Shown here piece after piece: positions 44,770-55,662 of a stretch of DNA of 64,000 nucleotides; the first letter of the stretch is position 1; every line of letters starts with the position of its first letter. The DNA is from Diadema setosum (taxonomy: Eukaryota > Echinodermata > Echinoidea > Diadematoida > Diadematidae). The stretch spans positions 9,316,195 through 9,380,194 of the forward strand of contig CM067070.1 in NCBI GenBank assembly GCA_033980235.1, given 5' to 3'. A program made the position numbers and the translations under genes. The notes beneath the pieces are model-generated. The model was given only the letters and a program-made list of their open reading frames with translations. It searched no databases and was not told where the DNA came from.

Positions 44770-45040
44770 ATGCCACCAGAAAAAGATCCAGTCATTGGAA
44801 TCAACCTTGGAACGAATTCCTCGTGTATCGGTGTCTTTCAAAACGGCAAAGTCTAGATCATTGTTGTTGTTGTTGTGTTTTAAAGAAAGACGATAGAGAA
44901 AAAATGGGGCCCTATAAAACTCTACGTACCCCAAAAGATCATTGCCAATGACCAGGGAAACTGGGTCACCCAGATTTACGTCGCCTTCGCCAAAAACGGT
45001 ACGTCTCATCGGAGACGCAGTCAGGAGCCAAATTGCAAAG
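44770..45040 (+). pseudogene. Dead HSP70 exon 1, unit 2
   Basis: Starts ATGCCACCAGAAAAAG; the signature reads GINLGTNSSC, KVEI is broken by a TAG (AAAGTCTAGATC), and the same insert as in unit 1 splits it (44864-44935, flanked by AGATCATTG at 44855-44863 and 44936-44944). Shared insertion site and duplication show that it was dead before the unit duplicated. The donor site is lost (GCAAAGTAATG). Confidence 0.88.
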
Positions 45041-45787
45041 TAATGAATATTCTGGTTTAATGTATTCTAAAACAAGGGTATAGTTGCATAACTTCATAGA
45101 ATCCCGGACAGACAAGGGTAATTCTGTAACCAACATTAAAGTCCATCCAGGTCCCATTACATTTATCTGTTTAAAATGACTACACGAGAGATTACAGTTT
45201 ACTAGGCTGAACGCGTAATATAAATAATGATAATAATCAACAAAGCTTATATAGCGCATAACACACAATGAATTATCATGTACCTTTGCGCCCAAGAAAA
45301 AGAAAGACTAAGTTATATACAATAAAAGATAGGGGACAGTGCATCACACATAAACCATTCTGGCAATACTATTGTTCTACAAAACAGTTACTGTTCATTC
45401 TGGCTGAAGCAAGACTAGACCGTTCACTGGGTGGGTTTTCCCCACTTATAATCCACGATGAACTTCTTTCCACTTCCATTGCACTGTGCACAGTGTACTG
45501 TCCTGCGTTTTGAGCCTGAACACCGGAAACTGAAGAAAAGTATATTTCCCAGGAAGTATCGTCACCAACGGCTTGCCTAGGATATATGTCTAGAGGTAAT
45601 GTAGACATTAGATTTAAAAACAATGCTATATTAATCACACTATACTCGTTCAAACGCGTTACTAATGCTAAATTCGAGGGCGAAAGCTTTCTTGGTTCGA
45701 CTGCTTTTGTAACAGATATCATACAGGCATAGTCCATGTCAATGGCATATCTGTGGACACAGTTAATTGTACAGCTTTTTAACGATA
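45041..45787. other. Upstream region of HSP70-5
   Basis: Non-coding, aligned to 28100-29215 of unit 1 minus the 28201 foldback. No gene seen. Confidence 0.55.
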
Positions 45788-46602
45788 GTCCCTCAAGGCT
45801 TGTGCCGAAAGGGTGGGTTGGGTGGTGGCGCGTCGCGTTAATGGGAACACCACCCTTCGTCCAAAGCCCCCCCCCCCCCCCCCGGTTTTGCGGAAAGGGT
45901 GCGTTGGGAGCGTTGGGTCGCGTCGCGTTGACTGGAACCCCACCTTTCGTCCAAAGCCCCCCCCCCCCCCCCCCCCCCGGTTTTGCCGAAAGGGTGCGTT
46001 GGTACTTTTTCTCATGTAATATTAAAAGACGAGTTTTGAATTTATATTTAACCTTCAAACAACCATTTCAAAGAGGCTATCGTCCGGATCGGTTTACGCT
46101 CTATTAACACTTGGTCTACACTTGACTGCCAGTTGGTCTAATAGACTGTTTAATATCAGTTGGTCTAATAACCAGTTGGTCTAGTCATCGTTTCGTCCAA
46201 TTACTGTTTGGTCTAAGTGTTGTTTGGTTTAATTACTATTTAGTCTACAGTCAATTCGTCTAATAATGGCCATTTGGTCTATTTTTGGTCTAACACAAAT
46301 TTATATCATCAAATACCGATTTGGTCTATTATGAGTTGGTCTAATTCCATTTCGTCTAATCATCAAATGGTCTAAAATAAAACCAAATTTGTCCAATATA
46401 AATTTGGTGTAGATCTACACATCATTAATTTTGCTTTGGACGAAAGGTGGGGTTCCAGTCAACGCGACGCGACCCAACGCTCCCAACGCACCCTTTCGGC
46501 AAAACGGGGGGGGGGGGGGGGGGCTTTGGACGAAGGGTGGTGTTCCCATCAACGCGACGCGCCACCACCCAACCCACCCTTTTGGCACAAGCCGTCCCTC
46601 AA
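45788..46602. mobile_element. Foldback element with 9-base target duplication, unit 2 only
   Basis: GTCCCTCAA is duplicated at 45788-45796 and 46594-46602; unit 1 has one version (GTCCCCGCAA, 29220) and no insert. The element (797 bases) starts GGCTTGTGCCGAAAGGGTGG and ends with the complement. Arms of about 160 bases or more contain GCGTCGCGTT, ACCACCCTTCGTCCAAAG and C/G runs of about 18 to 22. The loop 46100-46430 has more than ten degenerate copies of GTTTGGTCTAAT. A 9-base duplication fits Mutator-like elements, as a non-autonomous form; no transposase is coded. Confidence 0.88.
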
Positions 46603-46892
46603 GACGTTATTCCAAGAACGTGCCTCTCACTTTAATACGTTAACTATACATATTTTCCTGTCAATTTTTTCTCCTGTTATTTGTGACGGTTGTCGTAATT
46701 GTCACTTCTGATGACGAAAGTCTGATGTATGCAGGCGACTCTCGGATATTTCTAGACTTTTTACCACTAATGATATTATGTTATTTCTGCCTATCAGTAC
46801 TCGCAGTGAGCTAGATTTCACCACTTCCCCTCTGTAAAGGTGCCCCAGAGCCATTATTGTGCAAGATCGCATTGGCGAACAGCCATATAAAT
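46603..46892 (+). promoter_or_regulatory. HSP70-5 promoter: conserved block, CCAAT, TATA
   Basis: Contains CTAGATTTCACCACTTCC (near 46812), GCAAGATCGCATTGGCGA with ATTGG at 46871-46875, and TATAAAT at 46886-46892, as in HSP70-4. The foldback insertion ends about 270 bases before the CCAAT box. No consensus heat-shock element is seen. Confidence 0.68.
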
Positions 46893-47186
46893 TACGAGGC
46901 TGGCATATACGGAAGCTCAGTTTAATATTTGACGACTCCTTGTCAAGCCAGTGGTGAAACCAGCAAAGGAATCTAACTTTACAGTACGAAGTAAGAGCAA
47001 CATTATGCAGACCTGATTACAAAAATCGAAGTATGTTTTTTGAGTGGTTCAAGCAGTGCGTGACGAAGAAACATTTTATCGAGTAGGACAACTAGGAGGA
47101 GAAGTACAGTTTTTTGGATTTTATCGGGGTAATGATTTTTTTATATTTTTTTTAAACTGTTAGAAAAACGTCGGGTGAAGAATAGT

Positions 47187-47374
47187 ATGGCACAAGGCAA
47201 AGCAAAAGCTATTGGAATAGACTTGGGAACGACCTACTCGTGTGTCGGTGTCTTCCAGTACGGCAAAGTCGAGATCATTGCCAATGACCAGGGAAACCGG
47301 ACCACGCCGAGTTGTGTCGCCTTCACCGACACGGAGAGGCTCATCGGAGATGCCGCCAAGAACCAAGTTGCTAT
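47187..47374 (+). CDS. HSP70: HSP70-5 exon 1
   Basis: Starts at AATAGTATGGCACAAGG and ends AT|GTGAGT, the only donor in the array with GTGAGT. Encodes [20 protein letters not shown] and [10 protein letters not shown]. One residue differs from HSP70-4. Confidence 0.93.
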
Positions 47375-47454
47375 GTGAGTGAATTGACTCCTTTGGTTAT
47401 CTAGCTTTGATTAGAATCGACTTCTGCACTTTTAAGATATCACTTTGCATACCA

Positions 47455-47750
47455 GGGCAAGTACCCCCAAGGGCAATAACCCCCCCCCCCCCCTCAGGGC
47501 AATTACCACCCCAAGGGTAATTACCCCCGGCCCCAACCCCTCCGGACAATTACCCCCCCCCCCCCCCGCGGCTACATACGGCCAAGTGGTAAGATTAGAT
47601 TAACGATTAGGTTTAGGGTTATGAGTTTGGGTTAGGGTTAGGGTTAGGGTTACGATTAGGTTCAGGGTTAGGACAGGGATTAGGGCCAGGGGAAGGGTCC
47701 GGGGTAAATGCCAAAGGGGGTAATTTCGGGGGTTATTGCCCTACACAACC
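47455..47750. repeat. Telomere-like repeat bounded by GGGCAATTACC motifs, copy in HSP70-5
   Basis: Several GGGCAATTACCCC-type words with C runs at 47480-47493 and 47555-47568, then GGGTTAGGGTTAGGGTTAGG at about 47632-47652, the purest TTAGGG stretch in the window, and GGGGTAAATGCC / GGGGTAATTTCG at the right. Confidence 0.75.
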
Positions 47751-48708
47751 TAACAACACATAAACTGAAAAAAGGACAAACTATGCAGAAAATGAAGCAA
47801 AATGCTGATCAGGATTATTGACATGTCACACTGCCAACATTTTGATTTGAGAAAGAGGTAAACTCCAGTTGACCAAACGGTTTGAGGGTTTATAGGGAGG
47901 GGGATTTCCCACCTCCCAGAGCAGGAAAATGTGAAATTGTAGAAGTAAATTGGCTTAGGCTATACTTTATAGATGTCCTGTTTCAATGATTATCAACACG
48001 ACGAGACTCTTAGATGAATTTTGATGTCAGTTAATTTTACTTTAGGAATGGTATTAATCATGCAAGACGAGTAATACGTGAACATGTCCTCACAAGCAGT
48101 CGTCTTGAAAAACTCAAATCCCTGAGGGATGCAAAAGTTGCATCATGCAGATTGGGTTTCAAAAACCATCAAATGTTCTCAATTTAAATGTCCGTTTGAA
48201 ACGCGTTTGAAAACACGGTTGCGTTTATCGAACCCCTGAAAATGCCTCAAATGCGTTTAGGATCGCGATTCTGGCTCAGAAATTTTTTACGTAAACGCAG
48301 GCTTAGTGTCACTTCTACAGTTGCATCATGCAGATTCGGATTCAGCACCTTCCAAACGCTGTAGATCGAACCACGAATTGTTTTCAAATTTTTAGCAAGA
48401 ACTATAAGAAATATAAGGGAACTGTCAGTTTTGGCAGCCACTTTGGGGCCATTTTGAATATCTTAATGCTCTCAAGGATGGAAGAATTGCATCGTGCAGA
48501 TTAGGATTCAGCACCCTCAATTATGGTAAAGCCACCAATTGTTTCTAATTTTTTTACGATTGAGATGGAAATACATAGGTATTTCCTGTGGTTTTTTTTT
48601 TTTGTGGCAGCCAATTTTTGCGGGCATCTTAGAGATATAAAACCCCTTATGGATATAAGAGATGTATCATCCAGATTCGGATTCAGCACCCTCAAAATAG
48701 ATTAAACG

Positions 48709-48984
48709 TTAAAGGTAGAGTTCACCATTGTGAGAAGTGACTTTGAAAATATTCAAATTATCACATTTGATGCATCATGTAGGTCAGTTGTATCACAAAA
48801 CATCCTCCCATTTACAAATTTTGCAATAAAACCTAAACATTATGAAAAGATAACCCTATTTTTCTCACTTAACAATAACTTTAGGCGGTTTAGTGGAGAA
48901 ACACCTTTATTTTCAACACTATTTTGAAGCACTTTTAAAGCTGGGTTTGTGTTTCATCTGCAAATGGTAAATAATGCCTTAACG
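48709..48984. mobile_element. TTAA-type MITE, copy 4, reverse orientation
   Basis: TTAAAGGTAGAGTTCACCATTG to AAATGGTAAATAATGCCTTAA with TTAA on both sides; internally shortened compared with other copies, missing part of the AAAATGTGAACA region. Confidence 0.82.
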
Positions 48985-49483
48985 GGTGACAATGGGGAGG
49001 GAATATCTCCCTCTGTGTCACAATGGATGTCTATTTAATTGTTACAAAGACTCGTGATACAACGTCATATTTTATATTCTCTTCTTCATGCCATATTATC
49101 TTTCAGATATATGAAAAGCATTTGATTAGTTTTCATCAGTCAACCGTACATTCGGTACCTGGCAGTCTGGTACCCTCTGTCTCGATCGTCCACAACCTAC
49201 AGCTGTACATTGTCACTACCACAGACTTTCGATATTTATAACATGCAAAGGGTATAAAGTACCCGACCCTTATTACGATTGATATATCATATCATTCCTC
49301 GGTGCTATTTGTGCTTTGCTCAGTGAGAAGATAGCACGGGTCATTTTGTGAAATTTTGGTAAACCCACACTTCATTTTCTCTTTTTTCAATCCAACTCCA
49401 TAATCTAGTGATATTCTTTGCAACTCATACATGATGCGCAAACGCACAAAATGTAACACACTCACAAACACGCACGCACACAA

Positions 49484-49486
<3 letters not shown>

Positions 49487-49577
<91 letters not shown>
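49487..49577. repeat. (CA)n(TA)n microsatellite
   Basis: CACACACA followed by about 75 bases of TA with a few TAAATA interruptions. Confidence 0.95.
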
Positions 49578-49578
<1 letters not shown>

Positions 49579-50279
49579 ATATAAATTTGTGATAACACCC
49601 GAACACCAGTCCTGCTGTTTTCCCGTTATTTGGTACGCTCACTTCTCAATGTAGATGTAACGCTCTCGAAAAGCGATTATGGAGAGAACAATGTTTGAGA
49701 ACTTTTAATCATGTGGGCTACAGTCCGCATTACCTACAAATTAATAAAAAGAGAAATCGTCGCCAAAAGTGCGACGTAGAACGTCAGGAGAATGTCGGCG
49801 GGCTTTTGTAATCATTCGTCCGTCATGGGGTCCTAATATGCCCATGGGTGGTGCTGACCGATTGCTTGAATTTTTAAGGATTTAGCGGACACGTTTAACT
49901 GAATGTTTCCACAGCCAATACCATGCTGTCCTTTTAAGAGCCCTTTAAAATACATAATATGTTTTGTCTATTGTCAGTGATGATAGACATTGCGACCTGT
50001 ACCGATTTATCACGCGTATTTGCTCCCCACGATGATTTCGGGCAATGTCTGTTTATTCAAAACTTCAGTTGCAATGTTCATACATTTTCTGGGAACTTGC
50101 CAAGTTGAGTGTGTATGAAAGGACAAGAATATTTGGGAATATCATAGTCTATACTGGATCATAAACAAGATCGTGGTGTGTAGAGCCGTATTTGTCTGAT
50201 ATACTTACATAGGTTGCTGAGATGACATGTTCAGAGAGAGCCTTCCACAAATCGGCAACTCTGTCTGTCTATGAACGAA

Positions 50280-50945
50280 ACAATATTTCCTCAAGTCAAG
50301 TTGATACTGCTCTTTGTCCAGTTGTCATACTTTGGCCTCTATATTTCCTTTGAACAGAATCAATATAATCATAATTTTGTAGCATGCATTCCAGTCAAAT
50401 ATTTAAAAACCTCAATTATATCTCCCCTCCTGCGATAGTGAGCAAGAGTTCGTAATTTGAGTTGCACTATGAGTTCACGATATGACAAATTCCTAAAACC
50501 TGAATTCATTGTAGTTGTCCGTCTCGACATACTCCAATTTCCTCTGCTCACCTTGCCCATAGGTATTATAGCGTCTGCAACGACTGATCGTATTCCAAAA
50601 TGAGTCTTAGTCCCTTGGACGAAACATCATTGTTACTATATCTGCATCATGATTCACAAAAAGTCCTACCAAAAGTCTTAAGAATTCCAAGAACTGTACT
50701 ATATTTTAACAATTTGAATCAACTAAACCTCAAAGAAGTACACGTCTTGTAAGGAATTAATGAAGCGGCCACTTTGTAGCTAGTTCTTCAAGTCTCAATA
50801 AATCGTCTTGAACTTGCACAACAGTCTTTTCTTAATCTGAGAGAATATACACTGTCTAATGTCATCTGGGAAATCATTATCAAAGATTAAAAGAAAACTC
50901 GGTTCAAGAGAGTGCTGACATATGGCGCGGCCGGGCAATGACTTG
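50280..50945 (-). mobile_element. Decayed non-LTR retrotransposon fragment
   Basis: Minus-strand frames interrupted by stops read FPDDIRQCIFSQIKK near 50890, then NSGFRNLSYRELIVQLKLRTLAHYRRRGDIIEVFKYL (in pieces) at 50540-50400. LKLRTLxxRRxRGDxIEVFK is the conserved post-RT motif of CR1/L2-type LINEs. No intact domain; inactive. It lies in the 2.2 kb that unit 1 lacks. Confidence 0.6.
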
Positions 50946-51187
50946 TATTTTCATCTCAATTTTCTCTATCATTTGGCATGTTTAGTATGGTAACAAATTA
51001 GCAAAAACTGTAAATTTCTTTTAAAATTCAGTAGGCTACTGGGATCTCTCAAAGTGGTTAGTCTACCTCCAAAGGTGGTAGGGTTGACAAATATTACATT
51101 TAACATCCTATATACCCGGCATACAGATCTCAAGCGTTGATGACTGCGTATCCGTCTTGTCTTGATGATATAATCGTCTTCTGCTGT

Positions 51188-51573
51188 TTTAAAGGTATTG
51201 TTTACCATTGGAAGCAGTGATTTGAAAAAATTTTGTCGAGTTATTTCATTTGATGCATTTGTGTATGTCAGTTATATCACAAAACATCCTACATATAAAA
51301 AAATTGCAATAAACCGTATAATAATCATAAGGAAATGTCACTATTTTAATTAATAAGCCATATCTGTAGACGGTTTATCCCAGAAACAATGTTGTAATTT
51401 TTATGACTGTTGTTCACATTACGTGTATTTAACAATACTTAACATTTATTATCCTGATTAACTTTTACATTTTACATTAGTTGTTTCTATTCCTTATTCG
51501 CATTTTAAAACCATTCTGAAGCACTAAAGGTGGGTTTTTGTTTCATGAGCAAATGGTAAATAATGCCGTTACA
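51188..51573. mobile_element. TTAA-type MITE, copy 5, reverse orientation
   Basis: TTAAAGGTATTGTTTACCATTG to AAATGGTAAATAATGCCGTTA, with the full set of internal landmarks. Confidence 0.8.
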
Positions 51574-51861
51574 GTACTACGAATAATAACAACACGCTTT
51601 GAAATGGCTTACAAACAGCTCTCTAAAATCTTGATTCCTACAGGCGTATTTCACTCTCCCATCAAGATAGTAGGACTTTTAATTGTGTTAATCCAAGGAG
51701 AAACCCAAGTTTCGACAAAAATGATGGCGTGTGACAATGGCATCGATTTGGGGGGAGGGGGGTGATTTGGGGTCAATGCGCATGTTGAGGAGCTGTGTGC
51801 TTGCTACATGGCCTGCTTTGGCGTGTGGTTGGTTGGACACATTTTTTTTTTAATGAATAAA

Positions 51862-51901
<40 letters not shown>

Positions 51902-52021
51902 TCATTTCAGAAAATATCATGTTAGGATAGCAACTAGTAGAAGAATAGCAAAAGCTTATCATGAATTAGGTTTATGTCATTGCCATGACATTCAGTAATA
52001 AGCAAGAGTTTCTATTATACT

Positions 52022-53133
52022 GGGTGTCTAAAAAAAAAAAAAAAAAAAAAAAAAAACTATACACTTTTGAAATGGCTGCCAAAGAAGAAATATATGATTC
52101 TGGGGAAAAAAGTTTTTATGTATGGATAGCTTATGGACTCAACTTTCATATGACACCAACAAGTTGAAAAATAATTCAGGCTTGTATGAGTACTGCTCAC
52201 TTTTGTAAAGGGTGTGAAAATTAGGCTGCGCAGAAATTAGCCTTTTAAATTTGCGACATGTGAGTCCGTTGGAGCTTACAAAGATGGAGTTGATATGATA
52301 GATTTTTGATCAACTGCGATGAGATTGGGTTTGCTAATTGTATTTTATGGTTTACTAAACGAAACTGTTATGCATGAGTAAACCCCAGTTGCATTTATTT
52401 TATTCATTGTAGCATTGCAAATTTTCCTGGGAGACTAAATGGTGTGTTCATATGAGTCAGGATGAGGTGATGGTACATGTTGCAATTTTCATGTTACACA
52501 CTCTTATTTATTTATTTTTTTTTACATCTGTGACTTGAATGAAAACCTTAACCCCACAATACAGTTATTTTCAGCTACTGGCTACTATTATTCAGGTTAC
52601 TCATTGACCTAAAGAATAAATAGCTGACACCTTTGACATGCTTTTTTTTTTTGGACGATCCATAATTGAATATTCAATGTTACATAATCCCTATGTGAGT
52701 GTTAAGTAAATCAATGAGATGTTCAATGTGGGTTGGAGCTTTTTATTCAAAGTCAGTGATGTTAAAAAAATCTGACAGTGTGTAACAGTGTGTCACTTGA
52801 TCATGAAACATTAAGAATAAATAAAGAGCTGTAAGTTGTTACTCAGCCCTCATTCATCTTGGAGTCTTGGCCTGACAACTAAAGATGAAGAGGCCTGAGT
52901 TCACACCGCAGCAGCGTTCTTTTATGGTAACAGAATACCACTTTGGTGTCATATGAAAGATGAAACCATTATTGTAACTATCGGAGGGTTAATTCCTGCT
53001 CATCCTAATTTTCATACCCTTTACAAAAGTGAGCAGTGCTCATCTAAGCATGAAATATTTTTAGACTTGTTGGTGTCATATGAAAGTTCAGTCCATAAGC
53101 TATCCATACCTATAAACCTTTCCGTCAGAATTG

Positions 53134-53164
<31 letters not shown>

Positions 53165-53219
53165 TTTTTATTCGGCGGGCATTTCAAAAGTGTATAGTTT
53201 CTTTTTTTTTTGAGACACA
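52022..53219. mobile_element. 1.2 kb element with 210-base inverted ends, unit 2 only
   Basis: The left end GTGTCT plus A run, ACTATACACTTTTGAAATG, GGATAGCTTATGGACT, AACTTTCATATGACACCAAC and CTGCTCACTTTTGTAAAGGG are mirrored in order between 52998 and 53219, ending GAGACAC. The interior 52230-52990 shows no coding sequence. Unit 1 has a different element at nearly the same place. The superfamily is unclear because target duplications are not obvious. Confidence 0.8.
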
Positions 53220-53917
53220 CGGTAGTAACATTTTGAATGTTGCTCATGATTCGTGTCGTGAAAAAGACAGCTTTGACATTGAAATTAATGAATTCTTGCG
53301 TCGAGTTGTTTTTATTCTAACAACAGGTGTTACTGCGATTCATGGACATAAATACACGCCGATTTTCACTGTTTTGCGAAATAGCCATGATAAATATCAT
53401 GGGTATTGCACTTGGGTGAGATAGTCAGCCACAAATGGCAGAAGCTTAGTAGTCGAGTGCATTTGACATCTGTATTGCAATCAGGATGTCATGGCTTCGG
53501 ATCTCACTCGAGTACGTTTTGAGATAAACTTGATTAACAATAAACTTGTAACAGATAAAAACAAAAATGGTATTAACACTTAACAAAAAATAAATACGCA
53601 GCCTCAAAAAGCAAAAACAAAAACATACAAGCAACAGATGATCGCCTCTAGTTGGTTCCGCAGTCATTGAAAGTGGGATTGTGCATAACACGCTAGTCGT
53701 TCTACGTTGCCACCACAACTAGAATTCTAGCCTGGATTGCAGGCTCTTATGTGGCCACCAAAAGTTTGGGCCATGTTGAGCTCATAACGCTAGAAGGTGT
53801 TGTATTTGTAATATCTGTTTATGAAGACTTTGAAAATATCTCTGTTCATTTCGATATGACGATAATTGCGACAGTTTTACTTCTTTATAAGTAGTTTCAT
53901 TTTCTCATGCACTACAG

Positions 53918-55586
53918 GAACGCTAAGAACACAATCTTTGATGTCAAACGGCTGATTGGTCGCCGATTCACAGACGAGAGTGTACAAGCTGATATGAAGC
54001 ACTGGCCATTTAAGGTGATCAACCAAGAAGGCAAACCTATGCTGGAGGTGGAATACAAGGGGGAAAAGAAGATCCTCACCCCAGTGGAAGTCAGCTCCAT
54101 GGTTTTGACGAAGATGAAAGAGACGGCCGAGGCATATCTGGGTCAGAAAGTCACTGATGCTGTCATCACTGTTCCTGCTTACTTCAGTGATGCTCAGCGA
54201 CAAGCCACCAAAGATGCAGGTGTCATTGCAGGGCTGAATGTTCTCCGCATCATCAATGAACCGACGGCAGCTGCTCTGGCGTACGGACTAGATAAGAGGG
54301 TTGAAGGTGAACAGCGTGTCCTGATCTTTGACCTTGGTGGAGGCACATTTGATGTGTCCATCTTGTCGATCGATGATGATATCTTCGAAGTCATGTCAAC
54401 TGCTGGAGACACCCATTTGGGCGGTGAGGACTTTAACAACAGGCTGGTCAGCTATCTTTCTCAGGAATTCAAGCGTAAGCACAAGAAGGACCTCACAAAC
54501 AACCCACAAGCCATCCAACGTCTCCGCACAGTCGCTGAGCGTGCAAAAAGAACCCTCTCAGCTAGTCCCCATGCCGGCGTTGAGGAAGACTCTCTCTTCG
54601 AAGGAGTTGATTTCTACACAAGAATCACCAGAGCTCGCTTTGAAGACCTTTGCTCTGATCTCTTTAGAAAGTGCCTTGACCCAGTTGAGAGGGCTATTAC
54701 TGATGCAAATATCAACAAAAGAGACATCGACACTGTTGTGCTGGTTGGAGGATCAACCCGTATTCCCAAGGTCCGGAGGCTTCTACAGGAGTTTCTAGAT
54801 GGCAAGGACCTTAACAAGTCCATCCATCCAGATGAAGCTGTGGCTTACGGTGCAGCAATCCAGGCAGCTATCTTGTCTGGAGATCGAAGCGCAGAAATTC
54901 AAGATGTAGTTCTAGTTGACGTAACCCCACTCTCTCTCGGAATTGAGGTCGAGGGTTTCGAAATGTCAACAGTAATCAAAAGAAATACGACAATTCCCAC
55001 CGTTGCAACTGGGTCCTACACCACAGATTCTGATAACCAGACTTGCCTGAGTGTTCAAGTGTATGAGGGAGAAAGGGCACACACCAAGTACAACAACCTA
55101 CTTGGAGAGTTCGAGCTGACAGAGATTCTCCCAGCACCAAGAGGTGAGCCAGAGATCGAAGTGACCTTTGACATCGACGCCAACGGCATCCTGAATGTGA
55201 CAGCCAAGGACAAGAGCACAGGTCGTAGCAACAACATCGTGATTACCAACAACAGGGACCGTCTATCCAAGGAAGAAATTGAACTCATGATCAGCGACGC
55301 TGAGGAGTTCAGACTTCAGGATGACTTTCACCGGAAAAGAAATGCTTCCAGAAACAAACTGAAGGACTACGCGTACAGCGTCAAATCCGCTGTCAACGGA
55401 ACATTAGCCGAGAGGAAGCTAACCGCTGGTGACAAAGAAAAGGTCACCAAGGCTGTAGAAAAAGTTCTTCAGTGGTTGGATTCCAACGTCAAGGCGACCG
55501 AAGGAGAGTTAACACAGCAACTTGAGGAGGTTCAGAAAACCTGCTCACCAATCGTGATCAAAATAAATGTTGCGAGGGGACGATAA
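53918..55586 (+). CDS. HSP70: HSP70-5 exon 2
   Basis: With exon 1 gives a 618-residue HSP70 with [32 protein letters not shown], third signature ([17 protein letters not shown]), PLSLGIE linker, peptide-binding beta domain and lid. It differs from HSP70-4 at about 39 of 556 exon-2 residues, and about 20 of these fall within 80 residues (55008-55250). There it carries family-like [29 protein letters not shown] and shares AACAACCTACTTGGAGAGTT with HSP70-3, suggesting gene conversion. It ends ARGR and TAA directly after the lid, without EEVD. Confidence 0.95.
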
Positions 55587-55662
55587 AATGACTATTATGG
55601 AGGAGGGCTACAACAAGGACTACCTGATTAATTACCTTACTGATGTGGAAGAGATGGACTAA
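55587..55662 (+). other. Frameshifted tail relic of HSP70-5
   Basis: GTGGAAGAGATGGACTAA at 55645-55662 would encode VEEMD and stop, but compared with HSP70-4 there is one extra base in GATTAATTACC, so it is out of frame with the CDS and the shared frame meets TAA first. Here the tail is a decayed relic. Confidence 0.7.

Larger units (their letters stand above)
47375..53917 (+). other. Intron 1 of HSP70-5
   Basis: A 6.5 kb intron ending CTACAG. It holds a telomere-like element, two same-orientation TTAA-type MITEs flanking about 2.2 kb absent from unit 1 (48985-51187, with a CA/TA microsatellite at 49487-49577 and a LINE relic), a (GA)n tract at 51866-51894, a 24-base A run near 52031-52054 and a 1.2 kb inverted-repeat element. 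Remaining parts align to the HSP70-4 intron. Confidence 0.75.

Noticed and set aside
45369..46107. Long glycine- or proline-rich frames on both strands
   Set aside because: They are translations of C/G runs and inverted arms of the foldback at 45797-46593, not proteins.
51985..52167. Frame with a poly-lysine run
   Set aside because: The lysines come from a 24-base A run at the end of an inverted-repeat element.
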